The position numbers and the translations under genes were made by a program. Of a stretch of 64,000 nucleotides of DNA, positions 50,359 to 59,922 are shown piece by piece. Where the stretch lies: the NCBI RefSeq assembly GCF_011927955.1, contig NZ_JAATJN010000001.1, positions 2,356,001-2,420,000 of the forward strand, in the 5' to 3' direction. Below the pieces are notes generated by a model, which saw nothing but the letters and a program-made list of their open reading frames with translations, was not told where the DNA came from and did not search any database. The stretch's first letter is position 1. Each line of letters opens with the position of its first letter. This stretch comes from Brevibacterium marinum (GTDB taxonomy: Bacteria; Actinomycetota; Actinomycetes; Actinomycetales; Brevibacteriaceae).

Positions 50359-52101
50359 GTGGCCCAAGGGGATTCGCGAGACAGCCAGCACAACCGCCGC
50401 GCGGACGGCGGTCGAGGCTCAGACCGCGGCAGCAATCACAATCGTCGACAGGACTCCCACCGGTCCCGGGACGAGCGCGGGTCACGCAACTCCGATCGTC
50501 GCGATGACCGCCGAGGCGGAAACAGCAATGATCGCCGAGGCGGCTACCAGGGCAATCGTCGTGACGGCGACGGCGGCGAGCGTCGCGGCAGCGGCGGTGA
50601 GGGCCGCGGCGGGTACCAGGGCAGGCGCCCCGAGGATGGTGGGCGTCGGAGCTTCGGCGGGGATCGACGCGACGATCGTCGTGGTGGGTACCAGGGCAAC
50701 AGGCGCAGCGACGACGATCGTCGTGGTGGGTCCCGGAGTGGCCGCCCCAATGACGGCAGACCTCGCCAGGACGGAGACCGCCGCAGCGATGGTGAGCGTC
50801 GGGGCTTCGGTGGGGACCGTCGTGATGACCGTCGGGGAAACTTCAAGGGTGATCGTCGTGATGACCGCGGAGGGCGCGGGCGTCGTGAGGACGGCGGCCG
50901 CGGCCGTGGTGGCGCGGGCCGGAACAGCAACGACCGCAGAGCCACACGATCGACCGACACCGGTGACTACGCACGCGAGCAGCGGGCGCGTCGTCCCCGA
51001 ATCCAGGAGCCGCCGATTCCCGAAGGAGTCACCGGCCAGGAGCTCGACAAGGACCTGCGCGGTCAGCTGCGTTCCCTCGACAAGGAGAACGCCGCATCGG
51101 TCGCGAAGCACCTCGTCGCAGCAGGAGGCTTCCTCGACCTCGACCCCGAACGTGCCTACGAGCATGCGAAGGCGGCCATGGCCCGCGCGGGGCGTGTCGG
51201 CCTCGTCCGCGAAGCCCTCGGCATCGCGGCGTATCACGTGGAGAAGTACGACGAGGCGGTGCGCGAGCTGCGCACACATCGCCGCATCTCCGGTTCGCAT
51301 GACAACATCGCCCTCATCGCCGACGCCGAGCGCGGGCGCGGGAAACCGCAGAAGGCCCTCGAACTGTTCGAGTCGTCCGGAGAGCTCGACCTCGACAATG
51401 CCGCCCGCACCGAAATGGTCATCGTCGCCGCCGGAGCGAAATCGGATCTCGGCGATCTCAATGCGGCACGCGCGCTGATCGAAGCCGAAGACTTCACGCA
51501 GAAGCCCAGCGGTGCCCTGGTTCGACTGATGGCTGCCTACTCCGAGGTGCTGCGCCTGCACGGCGAGACCGAGTTGGCCGACAAGTACGAGGAGCTCTCA
51601 CGACGCACCGCCAAGGCCACGGGGACCCTCTTCGGCGATGAGGAACCGGACCCCAACCTCGGCGTGGAGATCGAGACCATCGAGGAGATCCCCGACGAGG
51701 AGATCCCCGATGAAGAGCACTCCGACGAAGAGCCGGCCGAACCAGAGGCAGAGGCCGACGAAGCAGATGATGGGGCCGCCGACGTCTCTGCGGATGAAAC
51801 CGCTGGCGTCGGTGCGGATGAAGTCGCTGAGGATGGCGCGGTCGAGGATCGGGCTCCAGCGAAGTCGAAGACGCATGTCTCGGAGAAGGAGCTGAAGAAG
51901 GTCAAGGTCTCCGATGAGGAGATCGAGGCCGAGCTCGACGAACTGCTCGAGGACGCCGACGCCGGCGACGCCGACACCGCCGACGATTCCGACACACCCT
52001 CAGCGGGAGACTCCGCGGAGTCGTCGGAGTCGAACCATGAGTCCGGCGACATGACATTGGACGAAGTAGACGCCTCGTATCGGCTGAGCGGAAATCAGTG
52101 A
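50359..52101 (+). CDS. RG/RGG-rich protein with TPR-like core and acidic tail
   Basis: 580-aa protein in three parts. Residues 1-215 are disordered and extremely rich in R, G and D, with recurring RRDDRRGGYQGNRR-type and FGGDRRDDRRG units. Residues 220-425 are helical with TPR-like character (KHLVAAGGFLDLDPERAYEH; REALGIAAYHVEKYDEAV; KALELFESSGELDLDNA). The tail from about 430 is acidic and low-complexity, with a lysine-rich patch (SEKELKKVKVSDEEIE). RGG stretches usually bind RNA and promote condensates, but that is inference. It heads the tlyA-nadK-recN operon; the GTG start has AGGGAGA upstream. Exact function unknown. Confidence 0.85.
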   Translation: MAQGDSRDSQHNRRADGGRGSDRGSNHNRRQDSHRSRDERGSRNSDRRDDRRGGNSNDRRGGYQGNRRDGDGGERRGSGGEGRGGYQGRRPEDGGRRSFGGDRRDDRRGGYQGNRRSDDDRRGGSRSGRPNDGRPRQDGDRRSDGERRGFGGDRRDDRRGNFKGDRRDDRGGRGRREDGGRGRGGAGRNSNDRRATRSTDTGDYAREQRARRPRIQEPPIPEGVTGQELDKDLRGQLRSLDKENAASVAKHLVAAGGFLDLDPERAYEHAKAAMARAGRVGLVREALGIAAYHVEKYDEAVRELRTHRRISGSHDNIALIADAERGRGKPQKALELFESSGELDLDNAARTEMVIVAAGAKSDLGDLNAARALIEAEDFTQKPSGALVRLMAAYSEVLRLHGETELADKYEELSRRTAKATGTLFGDEEPDPNLGVEIETIEEIPDEEIPDEEHSDEEPAEPEAEADEADDGAADVSADETAGVGADEVAEDGAVEDRAPAKSKTHVSEKELKKVKVSDEEIEAELDELLEDADAGDADTADDSDTPSAGDSAESSESNHESGDMTLDEVDASYRLSGNQ

Positions 52102-53162
52102 CATCAGCCGCGAACGCAGCAGCACCGATCGATCGGCGTGAGACCGCGCCGATCGACTGTGTGCTGTTCGACCTCGACGGCGTCGTCTACCACGGGTCGG
52201 AGCCGATTCCGGGTGCGCTCGAGAGCATCGAGTTCCTGTACGAGCAATCCATCCCGGTCAACTATGTGACGAACAATGCCACGCGCACCCCCGAGGCGGT
52301 CGCCGACCGCATCTCCACGCTGGGAATCAGCACGACCCCGGCAGAGGTGACCACCTCGGCGCAGGTGCTCGCCGGACGGCTGGCAGCGAAGTTCGGAACC
52401 GGGGCACCGATCTACGTCGTCGGCGCCCGCGGCCTGATCACGGCGCTGCAGGCCGAGGGGCTGACCGTCACCGACACCCTCGAGGACAACCCCGTCGCCA
52501 TCGCCCAGGGTCTCGACCCGGACATCACCTATCAGATGATCGTGCGCGCCGCCGAAGCGATCACCTCCGGACTCGAATGGTGGGCGAGCAACCCCGACTA
52601 CTCGATGGTCGGAGCACGAAGCAGGGTCCCCGGCAACGGCGCATTCATCGACATGCTCTCCCGCCTCACCGGCGCACAGCCGACCATCGTGGGCAAACCC
52701 TCTCCGCACATGATGGAATACGCGGCACACAGGCTCGGTGCCGGACGCCCCCTCATGATCGGCGATCGACTCGACACGGACATCGAGGGCGGCAACGCCG
52801 CCGGATACGAGACCGCCCTCGTCCTCACCGGCATCCACGACATCCACGACGCCCTCCGCGCACGCCCCGGACTGCGCCCGACCTACATCCTGCCCAGCCT
52901 GCGCAGCCTGCCGGCACTCATCTCCGGTACCACCCACGAATCCGGCAGCACCCACGAATCCCGTGACACCGACGAGTCTTCGGGCGCTTACTCTGCAGCC
53001 GCATCCGCAGACTGCCGGATCGTCGACGGTGAACTGCGGCTCGACGATGCCGACCACGCTGGGCCCTCCGCCGTGCACACTGCACTCCGCACGGCATGGG
53101 AGTCGATGGACCGCGGACACGACGTGGGCCCGGGGAACCTGCCACGGAGGATCCATGACTGA
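52098..53162 (+). CDS. HAD-IIA family phosphatase (NagD/PGP-like)
   Basis: 354-aa HAD hydrolase. Motif I is VLFDLDGVVYHGSEPIPGAL with the nucleophilic aspartate; motif II NYVTNNATRTPEAVADRIS; motif III/IV KPSPHMMEYAA with MIGDRLDTDIEGGNAAGYET. The cap domain type matches HAD-IIA (NagD/4-nitrophenylphosphatase). Residues after about 275 are a variable extension with repeated THESG/THESR-like units. The substrate is unknown. GTG start overlaps the preceding stop. Confidence 0.9.
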   Translation: MTSAANAAAPIDRRETAPIDCVLFDLDGVVYHGSEPIPGALESIEFLYEQSIPVNYVTNNATRTPEAVADRISTLGISTTPAEVTTSAQVLAGRLAAKFGTGAPIYVVGARGLITALQAEGLTVTDTLEDNPVAIAQGLDPDITYQMIVRAAEAITSGLEWWASNPDYSMVGARSRVPGNGAFIDMLSRLTGAQPTIVGKPSPHMMEYAAHRLGAGRPLMIGDRLDTDIEGGNAAGYETALVLTGIHDIHDALRARPGLRPTYILPSLRSLPALISGTTHESGSTHESRDTDESSGAYSAAASADCRIVDGELRLDDADHAGPSAVHTALRTAWESMDRGHDVGPGNLPRRIHD

Positions 53163-53412
53163 GACGACGCCCGAATCGCAGCAGCCGACGGAACCGCAAC
53201 AGCCGACGGAACCGCAGCCGCCGACGACGCCCGAACCGAACGAGTCCGCGGAACCGAGCCCCACACCGACGCCGGCCTCGGTCAACGGCGACGTTCCGGT
53301 CGAGACCTGGCGCTCCAGCCTCGCCGAGATCAGCGCAGCCTCGAGCACCGAACGGCACTCACGCCTGTCCCCCCTGCTCGACGAGCTCGACTCACAGGTG
53401 AGCTCATTGTGA
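53155..53412 (+). CDS. Small Pro/Thr-rich hypothetical protein
   Basis: 85 aa, ATG overlapping the phosphatase stop (ATGACTGA) and its own stop overlapping tlyA (GTGA). The first 45 residues are PTEPQ-type repeats; the last 40 (WRSSLAEISAASSTERHSRL...LLDELDSQVSSL) look helical. Small proteins at this place are common between the HAD gene and tlyA in actinobacteria. Function unknown; overlaps on both sides argue that it is translated. Confidence 0.65.
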   Translation: MTETTPESQQPTEPQQPTEPQPPTTPEPNESAEPSPTPTPASVNGDVPVETWRSSLAEISAASSTERHSRLSPLLDELDSQVSSL

Positions 53413-54212
53413 GTCGACTCGACCGCGAACTGGTCGACCGAGACCTCATCGCATCGCGTTCCCGCGCGGTGCGCGAGATCGCGGCCGGCCGAGTCAGCGT
53501 CAACGGCAGAACCGCGTCGAAGGCCGCACAGAATGTGGCCGAAGCAGACGAGCTCACGGTCTCAGAACCCGACCCCTGGGTTGCCCGCAGCGCACACAAA
53601 CTCATCGGGGCACTCGAGAACTTCTCCATCGATGACTGCACGGGCCGCACCGCACTCGACGCAGGAGCCTCCACCGGAGGATTCACCCAAGTGCTCCTGC
53701 ACGAGGGCGCCAGCCAGGTGTGGGCCGTCGACGTCGGACACGACCAGTTCGACGCCGGGCTCCGCCGCGACCCACGGGTCCACGTCAGGGAGGGACTCAA
53801 CCTGCGTGATCTGGAGAGCTCGGACGTGCCGAAGGTCGACCTCGTCGTCGCCGATGTGTCCTTCATCTCCCTGCGACTGCTTCTGGCCCCGCTGCTCGCG
53901 GCGACAGTCCCGAGCGGTGAGCTGCTGCTCATGGTCAAACCGCAGTTCGAACTCGCCCGCAGCGCGCTGGACAAACACGGTGTCGTCACCAGCGCGAGCA
54001 CGCGGCGCCGAGCCCTCGACTCCGTGCTCGCAGGCGTTGCCGAACACGACGCGCGCGTGGTCGACATCGCGGCATCGGTCCTGCCGGGTCCGAGCGGGAA
54101 CAGGGAGTATTTCCTGCGTGTTCGACCAGGCAGATCACGGACCGAGTCCGATAGGCTCAACGAGGCGGACATCGCAGACCAGTTGGACCAGATCATGAGA
54201 GGAGAGCCGTGA
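53409..54212 (+). CDS. tlyA: TlyA-family rRNA 2'-O-methyltransferase
   Basis: 267-aa TlyA protein, known to methylate 16S and 23S rRNA (C1409 and C1920) and to affect capreomycin sensitivity in mycobacteria. Residues 1-60 are an S4 RNA-binding domain (RLDRELVDRDLIASRSRAVR); then the FtsJ-like methyltransferase with the SAM site ALDAGASTGGFTQVLL and VVADVSFISLR. MVKPQFELAR follows. GTG start overlaps the preceding gene by 4 bp. Hemolysin name is historical. Confidence 0.94.
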   Translation: MSRLDRELVDRDLIASRSRAVREIAAGRVSVNGRTASKAAQNVAEADELTVSEPDPWVARSAHKLIGALENFSIDDCTGRTALDAGASTGGFTQVLLHEGASQVWAVDVGHDQFDAGLRRDPRVHVREGLNLRDLESSDVPKVDLVVADVSFISLRLLLAPLLAATVPSGELLLMVKPQFELARSALDKHGVVTSASTRRRALDSVLAGVAEHDARVVDIAASVLPGPSGNREYFLRVRPGRSRTESDRLNEADIADQLDQIMRGEP

Positions 54213-55150
54213 GCCGACACATCATGGTGCTTCTGCATCCACAGCGCGAGGACTCAGCAGTAGCAGCAGTGAGCGTGTGGAAGGCGCTCCTCGACGACGG
54301 AGTCACCCCGGTCGTCCTCGACGAAGAGGTCATCGACATCGCCGCACGCAGCTCCTACCCCGCTGTCCAACAGGACCTGCTCGGGCGCTGCGAGGTCATC
54401 GACCCGGCTCAGCTCGCGGCCTGGAAATCCAAGTGCGAACTCGTCATCGTACTCGGCGGCGACGGGACGATCCTGCGCGCTGCCGAACGCTTCCACGGTT
54501 CCGGCGTCCCGCTCATGGGCGTCAACCTCGGGCATGTGGGCTTCCTCGCCGAAAGCGAACGCGAGGACCTCGCCGAGGCGGTCCACCGAGCCTCCCAGCG
54601 CGACTACCTCGTCGAGGAGCGACTCGCCCTCGACGTGACCGTCTGGCACGAAGGTGAACCCATCTTCAATGCCTGGGCGCTCAACGAGGCCACGGTCGAG
54701 AAGACATCCAAATCCCGCATGATCGACGTCGTCCTCGGCGTCGACGCCCGACCGGTGTCATCGTTCGGCTGCGACGGCGTCATTCTGGCGACACCGACCG
54801 GATCGACGGCATACGCGTTCTCCGCCGGCGGCCCGATCGTCTGGCCGGAGGTCGAAGCCCTGCTGCTCATCCCCATCTCCGCCCACGCGCTGTTCACCGA
54901 ACCGCTCGTGGTCAACCCCGACTCCCGCCTCGGCGTCGAGATCTCACCGCGCAACCCCGACTTCTCAGCGGTCCTGTGGTGCGACGGACGCCGGGCGATG
55001 GAACTGCCGGCGGGGGCACGGATCGAAGCCAGACGCTCACAGTCCCCGATCAAACTGGCCCGACTGCACACCGGACCCTTCACCGACCGATTGGTGGCGA
55101 AGTTCAGACTGCCCGTCTCCGGTTGGCGGGGCCCGATCGAGGAGGCGTAG
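54209..55150 (+). CDS. nadK: NAD kinase
   Basis: Makes NADP from NAD. 313 aa. The family motifs are GGDGTILRAAERF (ATP/NAD binding) and TPTGSTAYAFSAGGPIVWPE; ALNEATVEK is also conserved. GTG start overlaps tlyA. The order tlyA-nadK-recN is common in actinobacteria. Confidence 0.96.
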   Translation: MSRHIMVLLHPQREDSAVAAVSVWKALLDDGVTPVVLDEEVIDIAARSSYPAVQQDLLGRCEVIDPAQLAAWKSKCELVIVLGGDGTILRAAERFHGSGVPLMGVNLGHVGFLAESEREDLAEAVHRASQRDYLVEERLALDVTVWHEGEPIFNAWALNEATVEKTSKSRMIDVVLGVDARPVSSFGCDGVILATPTGSTAYAFSAGGPIVWPEVEALLLIPISAHALFTEPLVVNPDSRLGVEISPRNPDFSAVLWCDGRRAMELPAGARIEARRSQSPIKLARLHTGPFTDRLVAKFRLPVSGWRGPIEEA

Positions 55151-56854
55151 ATGATTTCCGAACTGAGGATCTCCCACCTCGGCGTGATCGCCGAAGCAGA
55201 GGTCGAGCTCTCCACCGGCTTCACCGTCGTCACCGGCGAGACCGGTGCCGGCAAGACGATGTTCGTGTCCGCCCTGAGTCTGCTCATGGGCCGCAAGGTC
55301 GGGGCGGGAGTGGTCCGCAAAGGGGCCGAGAAGGCCGAGGTCGAGGGCATCTTCTCGTCCGTCACCGACACCGTGCGCTCCCGCATCGAGGAGGCCGGTG
55401 GCAGCGCCGAGGACGAGGCGATCATCTCCCGCACCGTGGCTCAGAAGGGGCGGGCACGGGCAACCGCAGGCGGGCGCACGGTCCCCATCTCGGTGCTGAC
55501 CGAGATCTCCGATGACCTCATCACCCTGCACGGACAGTCCGAGCAGCTGCGCCTCAAGGGCGCGGCCCAGCAGCGGCAGCTCCTCGACAGTGCGGGCGGA
55601 CCCGAGCTCGAGGCCGCGGCGGCCCGCTACCACGAGGCCTTCGAGAACTGGCGCGAGACCGAGACCCGAGTCGCCCGGATCAAGGACAGCACCGCAGCCA
55701 GGCGCGAACGGATCCTGTGGCTGAACGGATGCTTGGAGGCCATCGACAAGGTCCGCCCGATCCCGGGCGAGGACGAGGCCCTGACCGCGCAGGCCGCGAA
55801 GCTCGGTGCCGCGGCCGAGATCACCCAGGCCGTCGGCAGCGCCCACGACCTCCTCCTCGGTGGTGAACTCGACGATGCCGGCGCCGCGGTCGACCACGTC
55901 CACCAGGCCATCAGCGCCCTGTCCGATGTCGACACGGCCGACCCCGAACTGGCTCGGATCAAGGACGCCCTCAATGACGCCGTGCTGCGACTGTCCGATT
56001 CGGCCGCCGAACTCAGCTCCTATCTGACCGGATTCGACGAGCTGGGGGAGACCTCGCTCGAGGAGACCGAAGCCCGCCGGGCCGAACTCGGATCCTTGGC
56101 CCCCTACGGTGAGGACGTGAGCGAGGTCCTCGACTTCGAAACACGATCCGCTCAGGAGCTGGCGGAGCTCGAAGCCGAGGACCGCGACCTCGGGCAGCTC
56201 GACGCCGATCTGGAGGAGGCCCGCGCCACCATGGAATCGGCCGGCCGGGAGCTGACCGAGATCCGAACCGCCACGGCCGAGTCCTTCTCTCAGGCCGTCA
56301 GCGCAGAGCTTGCCGCGCTGTCGATGCCCAAGGCGCAGGTGACGTTCGAACTGACCGAACGGGAGCCGGCGGCCCACGGCTGCGACGACGTCCGTCTCAC
56401 CTTCGCCCCGCACGATTCCTCGGTCGGTGATGACATCGGAAAGGTCGCCAGCGGCGGTGAGCTCTCCCGGGTCATGCTCGCCATCGAGGTCGTCCGCGCC
56501 GCAGGGGAGTCGATCCCCACTTACGTCTTCGACGAAGTCGACGCGGGCGTCGGAGGCAAGGCCGCCATCGAGATCGGACGACGGCTGGCGAAACTGGCGC
56601 AGAACGCTCAGGTCATCGTCGTCACCCACCTGCCGCAGGTCGCCGCCTGGGCCGACACCCACGTCACGATCGTCAAGGACGACGAGGCGGCGACGGTCAA
56701 GTCCGGAGTCCGAGAGCTGGGCGAAGACGAACGAGTCGGCGAACTCTCACGGATGCTCGCCGGAATGGAGGACTCCGCCTCCGCGAGGGCCCATGCCGCC
56801 GAACTCCTCGACTCGGCACGGCAGGTCAAGACCGGTGCGGCGGCGCTGACATGA
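55151..56854 (+). CDS. recN: DNA repair protein RecN
   Basis: SMC-like ATPase acting in double-strand break repair. 567 aa. Walker A GETGAGKTMFVSALSLLMG at residue 32; Q-loop region TLHGQSEQLRLK; a central coiled-coil (residues 150-370); signature motif VASGGELSRVMLAIE; Walker B TYVFDEVDAGVGGKAA and the H-loop VVTHLPQVAAWAD. ATG immediately follows the nadK stop. Normal length for the family. Confidence 0.96.
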   Translation: MISELRISHLGVIAEAEVELSTGFTVVTGETGAGKTMFVSALSLLMGRKVGAGVVRKGAEKAEVEGIFSSVTDTVRSRIEEAGGSAEDEAIISRTVAQKGRARATAGGRTVPISVLTEISDDLITLHGQSEQLRLKGAAQQRQLLDSAGGPELEAAAARYHEAFENWRETETRVARIKDSTAARRERILWLNGCLEAIDKVRPIPGEDEALTAQAAKLGAAAEITQAVGSAHDLLLGGELDDAGAAVDHVHQAISALSDVDTADPELARIKDALNDAVLRLSDSAAELSSYLTGFDELGETSLEETEARRAELGSLAPYGEDVSEVLDFETRSAQELAELEAEDRDLGQLDADLEEARATMESAGRELTEIRTATAESFSQAVSAELAALSMPKAQVTFELTEREPAAHGCDDVRLTFAPHDSSVGDDIGKVASGGELSRVMLAIEVVRAAGESIPTYVFDEVDAGVGGKAAIEIGRRLAKLAQNAQVIVVTHLPQVAAWADTHVTIVKDDEAATVKSGVRELGEDERVGELSRMLAGMEDSASARAHAAELLDSARQVKTGAAALT

Positions 56855-56869
56855 GAGAATGGGCGGACC

Positions 56870-58108
56870 ATGAAAGTTCGTAGAAGTCGGGAGAAGCCCA
56901 CGGCTCCGAACCGGTGGGGGCCGGCTCCGGCCAGGCTCGACCGGCGGACGAAAGACCTCACGAAGCGTCTGAACGACGGTGACATTGCGATCATCAAGCA
57001 CTCCGACATCGATCGGGTCTCCGCCGAGGCGCTGGTCGCCTGCCGTCCCATCGCCGTCATCAACGCCGACAAGTCGATCTCCGGTCGGTACCCGAACCTG
57101 GGCCCGGGGATCATCGTCGAAGCCGGAATCCCCCTCATCGACGGCACCGGCCCTGAGATCTTCGACCTCGTCGAGGAGAACGCCGAGATCAGCCTCGTCG
57201 ACGACACCGTCTTCCTCGGAGACAGGGAAGTCGCCAGCGGAACCGTCCAAACCTCCGAATCCATCGCCGAGGACATGCACGAAGCCGAGGCCGGAATGAA
57301 TTCGGTGCTCGTGGACTTCGTCGACAACACCATCGAATACATCCGCAAGGACTCCGACCTGCTCTCGTCCGAACTCGTCGTCCCCGAGGTGGCCACGAAG
57401 TTCGACGGGCGACACGCCCTCATCGTCGTCCGGGGGTACCACTACAAGGAGGACCTCGCGATCCTCGCCTCCTACATCAGGGAGTACCGACCGCTCCTCG
57501 TCGGCGTCGACGGCGGAGCCGATGCCATCCTCGAGGCCGGATACAGGCCGGACATGATCGTCGGCGATATGGACTCGGTCTCCGACACGGCTCTGACCTC
57601 GGGCGCCGAGATCGTCGTCCACGCGTACCGGGACGGAAATGCTCCCGGAACCGAGCGCGTCCACTCGCTCGGCGTCGAATGCGTCGCCTTCCCCGCCTCG
57701 GGCACCAGTGAGGACATCGCGATGCTCCTCGCCGACGACAAAGGGGCGAGTCTGATCGTGGCCGTGGGCACCCATGACACCGTGATGGAATTCCTCGACA
57801 AGGGACGCAAGGGCATGGCCTCGACATTCATCACGCGACTGCGCGTGGGCTCGAAGCTCATCGACGCCAAGGGCGTCTCGCTGCTGTATCGGCAGCGGAT
57901 CTCCAGCTTGCAGCTGAGCGTGCTGATCATCGCGGGACTCGTCGCCCTCGGCGTGGCTCTGTTCGCGACCGCCGCCGGGCAGACCCTCATCGGACTCATC
58001 GGCGCCCAGCTCGACGGGCTCTTCGGCTGGATCGGTTCCCTGTTCGGCGGCGACCCTGCCGCAACCTCAGAATCTTCCAGCATCATTCAAGGACTGACCA
58101 GTGATTGA
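56870..58108 (+). CDS. steA: SteA-like protein of the septum
   Basis: 412 aa. KDLTKRLNDGDIAIIKHSDI and ADKSISGRYPNLGPGIIVEA at the N-terminus, then GVDGGADAILEAGYRPDMIV and GDMDS, which is the thiamine-pyrophosphokinase-like core. One membrane helix near the C-terminus (LIIAGLVALGVALFATAAG). SteA and SteB help daughter-cell separation in Corynebacterium. Ends in overlap with steB. Confidence 0.9.
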   Translation: MKVRRSREKPTAPNRWGPAPARLDRRTKDLTKRLNDGDIAIIKHSDIDRVSAEALVACRPIAVINADKSISGRYPNLGPGIIVEAGIPLIDGTGPEIFDLVEENAEISLVDDTVFLGDREVASGTVQTSESIAEDMHEAEAGMNSVLVDFVDNTIEYIRKDSDLLSSELVVPEVATKFDGRHALIVVRGYHYKEDLAILASYIREYRPLLVGVDGGADAILEAGYRPDMIVGDMDSVSDTALTSGAEIVVHAYRDGNAPGTERVHSLGVECVAFPASGTSEDIAMLLADDKGASLIVAVGTHDTVMEFLDKGRKGMASTFITRLRVGSKLIDAKGVSLLYRQRISSLQLSVLIIAGLVALGVALFATAAGQTLIGLIGAQLDGLFGWIGSLFGGDPAATSESSSIIQGLTSD

Positions 58109-59051
58109 TTTCCGCTACCATCTCGTCTCGCTCGTCTCGGTGTTCCTCGCGCTGGCAGTGGGCATCGTCCTCGGCGCGGGACCGCTGAAGGAGCCGATCG
58201 GCGAGTCCCTGCAGAGCCAGGTCGACGCCCTGCGTGCCGACCGCGACGACCTGCGTGTGAAGATCGACGCGGCCAGCGGCAACATCGACAAGCAGAACGA
58301 CTTCGTGACCGCCGCCGCTCCCGAACTCATCGGCGACTCTCTGAAGAACGAGGACGTCAGCATCATCGGCGCCCCCCAGTCCGACCCCGAGCAGGTCGAA
58401 GAGGTCACCAATCGGATCAAGGAAGCCGGTGGGAAGATCGGCGGCGACGTCTCGTTCGTCGACGGCACCCTGGCTCTGACGGATGCCGCGGACTTCCTCT
58501 CGACTCTTCGGGACCTCGTGCCCAGCCTGCCCGCGGACGACTCGACGGCACTGCGCGCCGCGCTCGTCATCGCCCTGACGGGCGAAGCCTCGATGCTCGA
58601 AGGCGGCCAGAGCAGGGACGCCGCGGAGAAGAAGTCCTCCGACATCTTCGACGCCTTCGTCGATGCGGGTCGGCTGCGCACTGACACCGACCACAAACCG
58701 ACCTCCCTCTTCGTCGTCATCGACAACGAGAACTCGACTCTCGCCGATGAGACCGAGCCCAGCCCGGAGGCCAGCGACGACAAGGGCAACCGCACCCTGA
58801 TCACCGACTTCATCAATTCGCTGACCTCGGAGTCGAAGTCCGTCGTCGTGGCCGGAGACGCCGGCTCCGCCCAGAACGGGCTCGTATCCGTCCTCCGCAC
58901 GGAGAAGTCGAGAGCCAGCACGGTGGACGGCCTCGGCCTCGGAGCGGGCGCCGTCATCACCGTTCGTGCACTCGCCGCCGGTGAGGCCGGCATCCACGGC
59001 CACTACGGCTTCTCCGACGATGCCGAAGAGATCATGCCCGGGAAGGACTGA
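58101..59051 (+). CDS. steB: SteB/MctB-like envelope protein
   Basis: 316 aa. The N-terminus MIDFRYHLVSLVSVFLALAV is an uncleaved membrane anchor and the family hallmark; a coiled coil follows (SQVDALRADRDDLRVKID). Relatives are SteB (partner of SteA) and the mycobacterial copper-resistance channel MctB. The rest is extracytoplasmic with mixed helices and strands. GTG start overlaps steA. Confidence 0.88.
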   Translation: MIDFRYHLVSLVSVFLALAVGIVLGAGPLKEPIGESLQSQVDALRADRDDLRVKIDAASGNIDKQNDFVTAAAPELIGDSLKNEDVSIIGAPQSDPEQVEEVTNRIKEAGGKIGGDVSFVDGTLALTDAADFLSTLRDLVPSLPADDSTALRAALVIALTGEASMLEGGQSRDAAEKKSSDIFDAFVDAGRLRTDTDHKPTSLFVVIDNENSTLADETEPSPEASDDKGNRTLITDFINSLTSESKSVVVAGDAGSAQNGLVSVLRTEKSRASTVDGLGLGAGAVITVRALAAGEAGIHGHYGFSDDAEEIMPGKD

Positions 59052-59052
59052 G

Positions 59053-59922
59053 ATGATCCGCTCACTCATCAGCGCCGCCGTCGCCGGCCTCGTCGGGTAC
59101 ACGACGACGAAGATCGTGATGACTTCGAAGCTGCGCAGCCACGAGAAGGTCGTGCGCACGAACCATGCGGGCCGAGACGTCTCCCTCGTCGAAGGCCCGG
59201 CGGTCACCGCAGGGCTGGTCGCCGGCGGCCTCCTGATCGAAGCACCGCGACAGCGTGCGGCGACCCTGCTCGTGACCACCGTCGCCGGCGGTCTGGGTGC
59301 GGTCGACGACTTCCTCGAATCCGGCGATTCGAAGGGCTTGCGCGGCCACCTCAGCGCGCTGGCGCAAGGGCAGATCACGACCGGTGGGATCAAGGTCGTC
59401 GGCATCCCCCTGGCCTCGATCGCCGCCGCGACGATTCTGCGGACCGGCAGAAGCAGCCAGGGTCTGTTCCCTTCGAACCGAACAGCGGCCGAGAAGACCT
59501 GGTGTGCCTCCACGGTCGACGTCGTCGTCACCGGGGGAGTCATCGCCGGCACGGCGAACCTGTTCAATCTGCTCGATCTGCGACCAGGACGCGCCCTCAA
59601 GGCGGGACTGCTGACATTGGCCTTCATGCCTCACGAGCACGGTCTGACTTGGGCACCCGGTGCGGCCATCGCCGGCAGCAGCGCGGCCGCATGGCCAGAC
59701 GATCTGGGCGGCGAAGTGATGCTCGGCGATACCGGCGCCAACGCTCTCGGTGCCGGTCTGGGCACGATCCTGGCCGAGAATTCGACGGCCACACAGCGTG
59801 CACTGGTCCTGTCCGGCCTGGTCGGCCTCACCCTGCTGAGTGAGAAGGTCTCCTTCACCTCGGTCATCGAATCCACCCCCGGACTGCGTGAGATCGACGC
59901 CTTCGGTCGCGAGGCCGTGTGA
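59053..59922 (+). CDS. MraY-like (GT4/WecA superfamily) membrane protein
   Basis: 289-aa multi-pass membrane protein, start ATG 59053. Short blocks recall the phospho-sugar transferase family: AVDDFLESGDSKGLRGHLSA (the DD...KG..GH pattern), NLFNLLDLRPGRALK and MLGDTGANALGAGLG. It is shorter than MraY/WecA (about 320-360 aa) and looks trimmed at the N-terminus. Position between steB and murJ, with the GTGA overlap to murJ, suggests a role in envelope lipid-linked sugar metabolism; whether it is catalytic is unknown. Confidence 0.7.
   Translation: MIRSLISAAVAGLVGYTTTKIVMTSKLRSHEKVVRTNHAGRDVSLVEGPAVTAGLVAGGLLIEAPRQRAATLLVTTVAGGLGAVDDFLESGDSKGLRGHLSALAQGQITTGGIKVVGIPLASIAAATILRTGRSSQGLFPSNRTAAEKTWCASTVDVVVTGGVIAGTANLFNLLDLRPGRALKAGLLTLAFMPHEHGLTWAPGAAIAGSSAAAWPDDLGGEVMLGDTGANALGAGLGTILAENSTATQRALVLSGLVGLTLLSEKVSFTSVIESTPGLREIDAFGREAV

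Noticed and set aside
50544-50960. Antisense arginine/proline-rich frame in the RG-repeat region
   Set aside because: Its repeats simply mirror the plus-strand RG repeats; the plus frame fits the operon with its overlap and ribosome binding site.
55037-56662. 541-aa minus-strand open frame opposite recN
   Set aside because: Antisense to an unmistakable RecN; low-complexity composition.
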